Source: Methanobacteriota archaeon
GTDB taxonomy: Archaea > Thermoplasmatota > Poseidoniia > Poseidoniales > Thalassarchaeaceae
Length of the DNA: 8,329 nt
Assembly: GCA_002685895.1 (NCBI GenBank)
Contig: NYYK01000044.1
Coordinates: forward strand, 7,691-16,019
Direction: 5' to 3'
Shown here in pieces: positions 6,001 to 8,329 of this stretch; positions within the stretch are counted from its first letter, which is position 1; the number at the start of each line of letters is the position of its first letter. Made by a program: the position numbers and the translations under genes. The notes under the pieces were generated by a model, which saw nothing but the letters and a program-made list of their open reading frames with translations, was not told the origin of the DNA and did no database searches.

Positions 6001-8242
6001 CACAGAGGTCACTCTGATGCTCTGGAGGCAGTGGCAGGAAGATAGTGATGGTGATGGCGAGATAGATGCAGATGAATTCCTCCCACAGGAATTGGATTTG
6101 CCACAAAATCTGTCTCATAGCCGAGGTAATTACTCATTTACATTCGATGATACCTATGGCATTCAAGGAGAATTTGTCGCTGGCTACCTAGTTGGCTCAG
6201 ATCCAGCCGGCAACACCATTGTGGGAGGTGGGAATGAACTCAACAACTCCCATTTGTTCATTTATCAGTTGATGACTGATGAAGCCCCACACATCACTAG
6301 AGAGGGCGCGATGTGGGGTGACGGCCCGCGGAATTGGCTACATCCAACATCTACATACTCTCTAGTAATTCCATTCTCCGAAGATAATGGTTATTCAGAT
6401 GTTGACCAAGTTACTCTCAACCTTGCAGGAAATTCAGTACAGGATCAACTCACTATAGTTTGGAATTCGCTGAATGAACAATGTACCACTACGAGCCCAA
6501 ACCTACAGTTAGTAAGTTGCCATGTGCAGGCGCGAGATGGAAATCTCACTGCATTCACTAACGAAATGCAAATTCAAGTGGTATTCAAACTCGACTGGAA
6601 TCTTCCCGATGAGGGTGATTTGAGAAGAGAGCCAAACATCGAGGTAGTTGACCGTGCAGGACAGGGTGACTGGATTGCTTTCCCTGAATTGAAGTGGCGT
6701 TTCTTGGCTGAACTAGGGGTGGTGTCAGACAGCATTCTTCTCGAACTTGCAGAAGGGGAGCGTTCTGCAGACGGCGCTTGGGTCGCGTCTGGGAGTAATA
6801 TCACTGTTTCTGGAAGAGTTGCTTTTTCACCCACTGGTGACGTGCCTGAAGACCAAATCAAGGTGAAAGTCCTACTTGGTGAAGATAGTTTGACTGTTAA
6901 CACGAATGATGGTTGGTGGACTGCTACTGTAAGGGCGGCAACGAGTTCTGGCCCCCCCGAACTGCTGACGTTCGAATTGACTGAACTCCATGTGCAAGCT
7001 AAAGATGTCACTGATTCAGGACTCGCCATGTTCTACATAACGGTGGATGATTCTCCACCAATCCCTATTGATGTGGTCGGTCCAAGACTTTCCACTGAGA
7101 TTCATGTATCGTCACTGTCTTCACTTATGATCGAATTGAAAATTGAAGAACTGGAACAACTCGATGTAGAAACAGTAAGCCTTCACTGGTTAGTAACACA
7201 TGGTTCAAATCCACTTGGTGATGAGGTTGCTAGAGGTGAAAGTACGGTAACCCTACCCGGCCACAATGCCGCTGGCTCTGCAATTCCTGTAAGGGCCACA
7301 ATTGACTTACAATCCGTGATTCCTGCTGTAATGCTTTCAGAGGAGCTTTCCTTGCATGTATGGATTACCGGCCAAGACATGGTTGGGCAGCATATGGTAT
7401 CAGATGTTCTATTCAATTCAGAGGGTAGCCCATTTGCGTCATGGCAAATTCAGCAATTGAAGGCAATTCTTCTAGTTGAGGATTCAGACATGAGTTACTC
7501 AAATAATGGAGAAATCTACCTTGGCGACACCATCATAGTCACTGTAATAGTTCATAATGTGGGTGAGGTGTATGGTTATGCTAAACTCACTTTAGAGGAG
7601 GTCAATTCAGAGGATGAAAGAATTAGCATTACCGACGTTCCTACTACTATAGGAGTTGAACCTGATAAATCAAGTGAGGCACACATCGATTGGATTCCAG
7701 AGAAGCCAGGACATTACTACATTGTTGTCACCATGGATGAACAAGAGGTTGCTACTGGATTAGTAATCACCGTCAATGAACCGGATTCTGAATCTAGTAT
7801 TTTTGGTGATCTGGATGCGAATGGATTCACTATTGAATGGCTGGGTATCTTGGGAGGCTTATTCATATTATTGACCCTGATTGTTGTGGTTGCATTCCGC
7901 TCTGGTGGCAACACTGAAAAAGACTGGTTTGATGAGAATGCAGAGGTCATTTATGATGTTGAAGAGGATTCAAATTCTCCGAAGGACACAACAGGAATGC
8001 AAGCGTATCTTCAATATCTGCAACAAGAAAACCATGAGCAACAACAGCAGATTACTACGGAGCAATATGCGCAATGGCAGCAATATAACGCGGCCCAACA
8101 ACAGCAGCAGATGACTGCTGAACAGTATGAACAATGGCAACAATGGGCAGCTTGGCAACAGGCCCAACAACAACAATATGCTCAACAACAAGGTTGGTCA
8201 GGATACCAACAAGCGCAGCATGATTACGACCAAAATCATTGA
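3020..8242 (+). CDS. Giant secreted, membrane-anchored surface protein with jelly-roll, EF-hand loop, CARDB-like domain and Gln-rich tail
   Basis: No named family is recognised over the 1740 residues. It starts with a signal peptide (KR at 2-3, hydrophobic 5-20). Residues 120-275 resemble a MAM/reelin-type jelly roll (WSFEG, LPSGW, then CCDWWFVDDVRL). Long beta-rich stretches follow with many N-x-S/T sequons. A canonical EF-hand calcium loop lies at 1008-1019 (DSDGDGEIDADE). Ig-like segments lie near 1257-1350 and 1358-1470, and a CARDB-like fold at 1480-1587 (GDTIIVTVIVHNVGE). One transmembrane helix spans 1607-1626 and is followed by R1627, so the bulk is outside and the last 114 residues are inside. 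That tail is acidic, then Gln/Tyr/Trp-rich. Nine cysteines are visible (150, 195, 262, 263, 396, 792, 793, 1155, 1167). ATG 3020 is backed by GAGGG four bases upstream. A role in adhesion, polymer binding or envelope structure is inference. No catalytic motif is seen. Confidence 0.95.
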   Translation: MKRGATILILLMLTSTLAAFTSPSNQGTERLYDNRIMESASLNSTEIVTIQSYPTTISNSFKLDIPEDEAIRNISLELAPSAVSRSDGHSFTQSTDFNQTGATSRGIDYNTSGLQVSAIDEYWSFEGTNALPSGWSTSNTNYGLINTMSCGTNGSSSRSLTLRHGTVTVTSNTIDLSSLTQGIISLWMTEGRSGCGEDPDSSEHLYVEYKRSSGSWGQITYYNAGLGYPGYTNVNSQFNLPNDAFHSNFQFRFRLPHGSGTCCDWWFVDDVRLTKPGGQGNWTSPAFGMNASNSNYRSLPGPYGIMSIDSDASSNAVTWSVIDASNGTTLDGYDQRSGTWADLGGIDWIKHPAIRLKVSLSAQGTGSVTKVNGIHIQGKYVNSFDVNPTDWSLSSCNWDGDSITGSGYAYSPTLYSRLPLSKVTAAITYTGGGYLEATLDGTSWIAMNENGPTDLDDWVHEIQFRWNGQSSNFDLQKFEIELHGAGLPSSPAIDLLSNGRYEWGIVNQSIGTWGWQDVLESGNNSVDLKFPSQHTVPLWIPKDSLGHFLFEISPELTNGVTNLDIQLLIDGNTISSWNYGSGDDSRTFQVESGDRSNFVANLASAQPLWSNFGVEYIRAELVLNALSGGARLGGIAIPHSPSTSIHFEPESDFVLNLNNLASSMTPTSGWSTIPLAMSWEYPAAMSVTLTELNTGLATQIELESASNLSVTLSPSWQWFEFGHNISVEEGELAALRYDLVGDNNAVTYTVWLGAAPLPLDTVEGDANAIILPENFDTGGYSTGSGASGPGICCELHPTLKFSLNASWEDEELLSLTVRGVMKDGLISLPWVHLFGPGPSQGVENDVLISEWRVFNDQPLVIPPGASYLKSDSDISVVVDLKFEGLESIFGPRSGDVEVRLLENNLVKMQTTQLNQGQAVFNTRTPIATGIVDYSIEISLLAGGNDVTSISLNRSFEIDSFSPQVINQSVASHDHLEPSLAQTLTFELSDQPVLPTEVTLMLWRQWQEDSDGDGEIDADEFLPQELDLPQNLSHSRGNYSFTFDDTYGIQGEFVAGYLVGSDPAGNTIVGGGNELNNSHLFIYQLMTDEAPHITREGAMWGDGPRNWLHPTSTYSLVIPFSEDNGYSDVDQVTLNLAGNSVQDQLTIVWNSLNEQCTTTSPNLQLVSCHVQARDGNLTAFTNEMQIQVVFKLDWNLPDEGDLRREPNIEVVDRAGQGDWIAFPELKWRFLAELGVVSDSILLELAEGERSADGAWVASGSNITVSGRVAFSPTGDVPEDQIKVKVLLGEDSLTVNTNDGWWTATVRAATSSGPPELLTFELTELHVQAKDVTDSGLAMFYITVDDSPPIPIDVVGPRLSTEIHVSSLSSLMIELKIEELEQLDVETVSLHWLVTHGSNPLGDEVARGESTVTLPGHNAAGSAIPVRATIDLQSVIPAVMLSEELSLHVWITGQDMVGQHMVSDVLFNSEGSPFASWQIQQLKAILLVEDSDMSYSNNGEIYLGDTIIVTVIVHNVGEVYGYAKLTLEEVNSEDERISITDVPTTIGVEPDKSSEAHIDWIPEKPGHYYIVVTMDEQEVATGLVITVNEPDSESSIFGDLDANGFTIEWLGILGGLFILLTLIVVVAFRSGGNTEKDWFDENAEVIYDVEEDSNSPKDTTGMQAYLQYLQQENHEQQQQITTEQYAQWQQYNAAQQQQQMTAEQYEQWQQWAAWQQAQQQQYAQQQGWSGYQQAQHDYDQNH
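3377..3844 (+). other. MAM/reelin-like jelly-roll domain of the surface protein
   Basis: Residues 120-275. Opening WSFEG and LPSGW, alternating beta segments, and the closing CCDWWFVDDVRL match the pattern of MAM and reelin-subrepeat folds, where an aromatic-Asp-Asp strand closes the sandwich. Cysteines at 150, 195, 262 and 263 fall inside it and could form two disulfides. These folds bind glycans or proteins; the ligand here is unknown. The assignment is by eye. Confidence 0.6.
6041..6076 (+). other. EF-hand-type calcium-binding loop in the surface protein
   Basis: Residues 1008-1019, DSDGDGEIDADE, fit the 12-residue EF-hand loop exactly: acidic ligands at positions 1, 3, 5, 9 and 12, Gly at 6 and Ile at 8. 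It is isolated, with no second loop nearby, and lies between beta-rich segments. It therefore resembles the single calcium-binding linkers of secreted proteins more than paired cytosolic EF-hands. Confidence 0.75.
7838..7897 (+). other. C-terminal transmembrane anchor of the surface protein
   Basis: Residues 1607-1626 (WLGILGGLFILLTLIVVVAF) are uninterrupted and hydrophobic, and are followed by Arg. With the N-terminal signal peptide this gives a type I topology, N-terminus outside and C-terminus inside. Confidence 0.9.
7991..8170 (+). repeat. Three 20-residue Gln/Tyr/Trp-rich repeats in the cytoplasmic tail
   Basis: Residues 1658-1677, 1678-1697 and 1698-1717 are three in-frame units of 20 residues. 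The last two are close copies (TEQYAQWQQY and AEQYEQWQQW, with Gln runs between them); the first is more diverged (MQAYLQYLQQ) but keeps the spacing of Tyr, Gln and the second aromatic residue. A further Q-rich stretch runs almost to the C-terminus. CAA and CAG are mixed, so this is not a pure triplet expansion and appears to be kept at the protein level. Confidence 0.8.
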
Positions 8243-8248
8243 TTTTGG
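8230..8248. repeat. Palindrome CCAAAATCATTGATTTTGG between surface gene and tRNA
   Basis: Perfect 9-bp arms (8230-8238 and 8240-8248) around one base. It contains the TGA stop (8240-8242) of the large gene and the encoded CCA end of the tRNA (8246-8248). As RNA it would form an 8-bp stem with a 3-nt loop in either direction. With its T4 runs it could act as a compact bidirectional terminator for the two convergent genes. It is AT-rich, so the stem would be modest. Confidence 0.55.
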
Positions 8249-8321
8249 AGCCAACGGAGAGATTTGAACTCCCGACCACCTGATTACAAATCAGGAGCAC
8301 TACCAGCTGTGCAACGTTGGC
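8246..8321 (-). tRNA. tRNA-Thr (anticodon UGU), CCA encoded
   Basis: The minus strand folds into a full cloverleaf of 73 nt plus CCA: 7-bp acceptor GCCAACG/CGTTGGC, D stem GCAC/GTGC with an 8-nt loop containing GG, anticodon stem CCTGA/TCAGG with loop TTTGTAA, 5-nt variable loop, and T stem GGGAG/CTCTC with loop TTCAAAT. The anticodon TGT (8286-8288) reads the Thr codon ACA. U73 (8249) and the G1-C72, C2-G71 pairs fit tRNA-Thr identity. CCA follows directly in the genome (8246-8248). No intron is present. Its promoter lies beyond the window; only 8 bases upstream are visible. The gene faces the surface-protein gene, with 3 nt between them. Confidence 0.97.
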
Positions 8322-8329
8322 GCTAAACC

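Noticed and set aside
6574..7029. 151-residue open frame on the minus strand inside the large gene
   Set aside because: Its Ser/Thr/Pro-rich composition is typical of the antisense of an acidic beta-rich protein. It has no start context and no recognisable motif.
8039..8200. CAA/CAG-rich stretch as a DNA microsatellite or CRISPR-like repeat
   Set aside because: Codons are mixed and interrupted by Tyr, Trp, Ala and Thr codons in a regular protein pattern. There are no spacers. It is a coding repeat.
3020..8242. Large gene as part of a toxin-delivery or defence system
   Set aside because: No nuclease, deaminase, peptidase or ATPase motif was seen, no immunity gene is adjacent, and the architecture is that of an anchored surface protein.

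Overview
The window looks like a piece of an archaeal chromosome, most plausibly a marine Group II euryarchaeon (Candidatus Poseidoniales) or a related uncultured Thermoplasmata-like lineage. The evidence is an archaeal/eukaryotic-type PheS with N-terminal winged-helix-like modules, Shine-Dalgarno sites of the GGAGGTG type, a tRNA-Thr with U73, and a very large secreted, sequon-rich protein with one C-terminal membrane anchor and a short Gln-rich cytoplasmic tail. The placement is inference from general style, not from a database match.

Layout. Positions 1-2922 carry three genes on the minus strand, read right to left: a PLP-dependent class I/II aminotransferase (1567-2922), a small two-helix membrane protein with a cytoplasmic zinc ribbon (1150-1557), and pheS (1-1082, cut by the window edge before the motif 2 region). 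The first two are 9 nt apart, and the ribosome binding site of the second overlaps the stop of the first, so they are very probably co-transcribed. pheS follows after 67 nt with its own strong Shine-Dalgarno site. A 97-nt divergent intergenic region (2923-3019) holds three inverted repeats whose centres are about 35 bp apart. Positions 3020-8242 on the plus strand are one gene for a 1740-residue surface protein. A tRNA-Thr(UGU) gene on the minus strand (8246-8321, CCA encoded) lies tail-to-tail with it, only 3 nt after its stop codon.

How the parts fit. The minus-strand cluster is housekeeping amino-acid metabolism and translation. The aminotransferase could act on an aromatic amino acid, which would fit its place beside pheS, but the sequence does not prove the substrate. 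The large gene encodes a cell-surface protein: signal peptide, MAM/reelin-like jelly-roll region, a long series of beta-rich segments with one canonical EF-hand-type calcium loop, a CARDB-like Ig fold next to the membrane, one transmembrane helix and a Gln/Tyr/Trp-rich tail of three 20-residue repeats. No mobile element, CRISPR array or defence system is visible. The points most worth a second look are the Gln-rich tail, the evenly spaced dyads in the divergent promoter region, and the palindrome that spans the large gene's stop codon and the CCA end of the tRNA.
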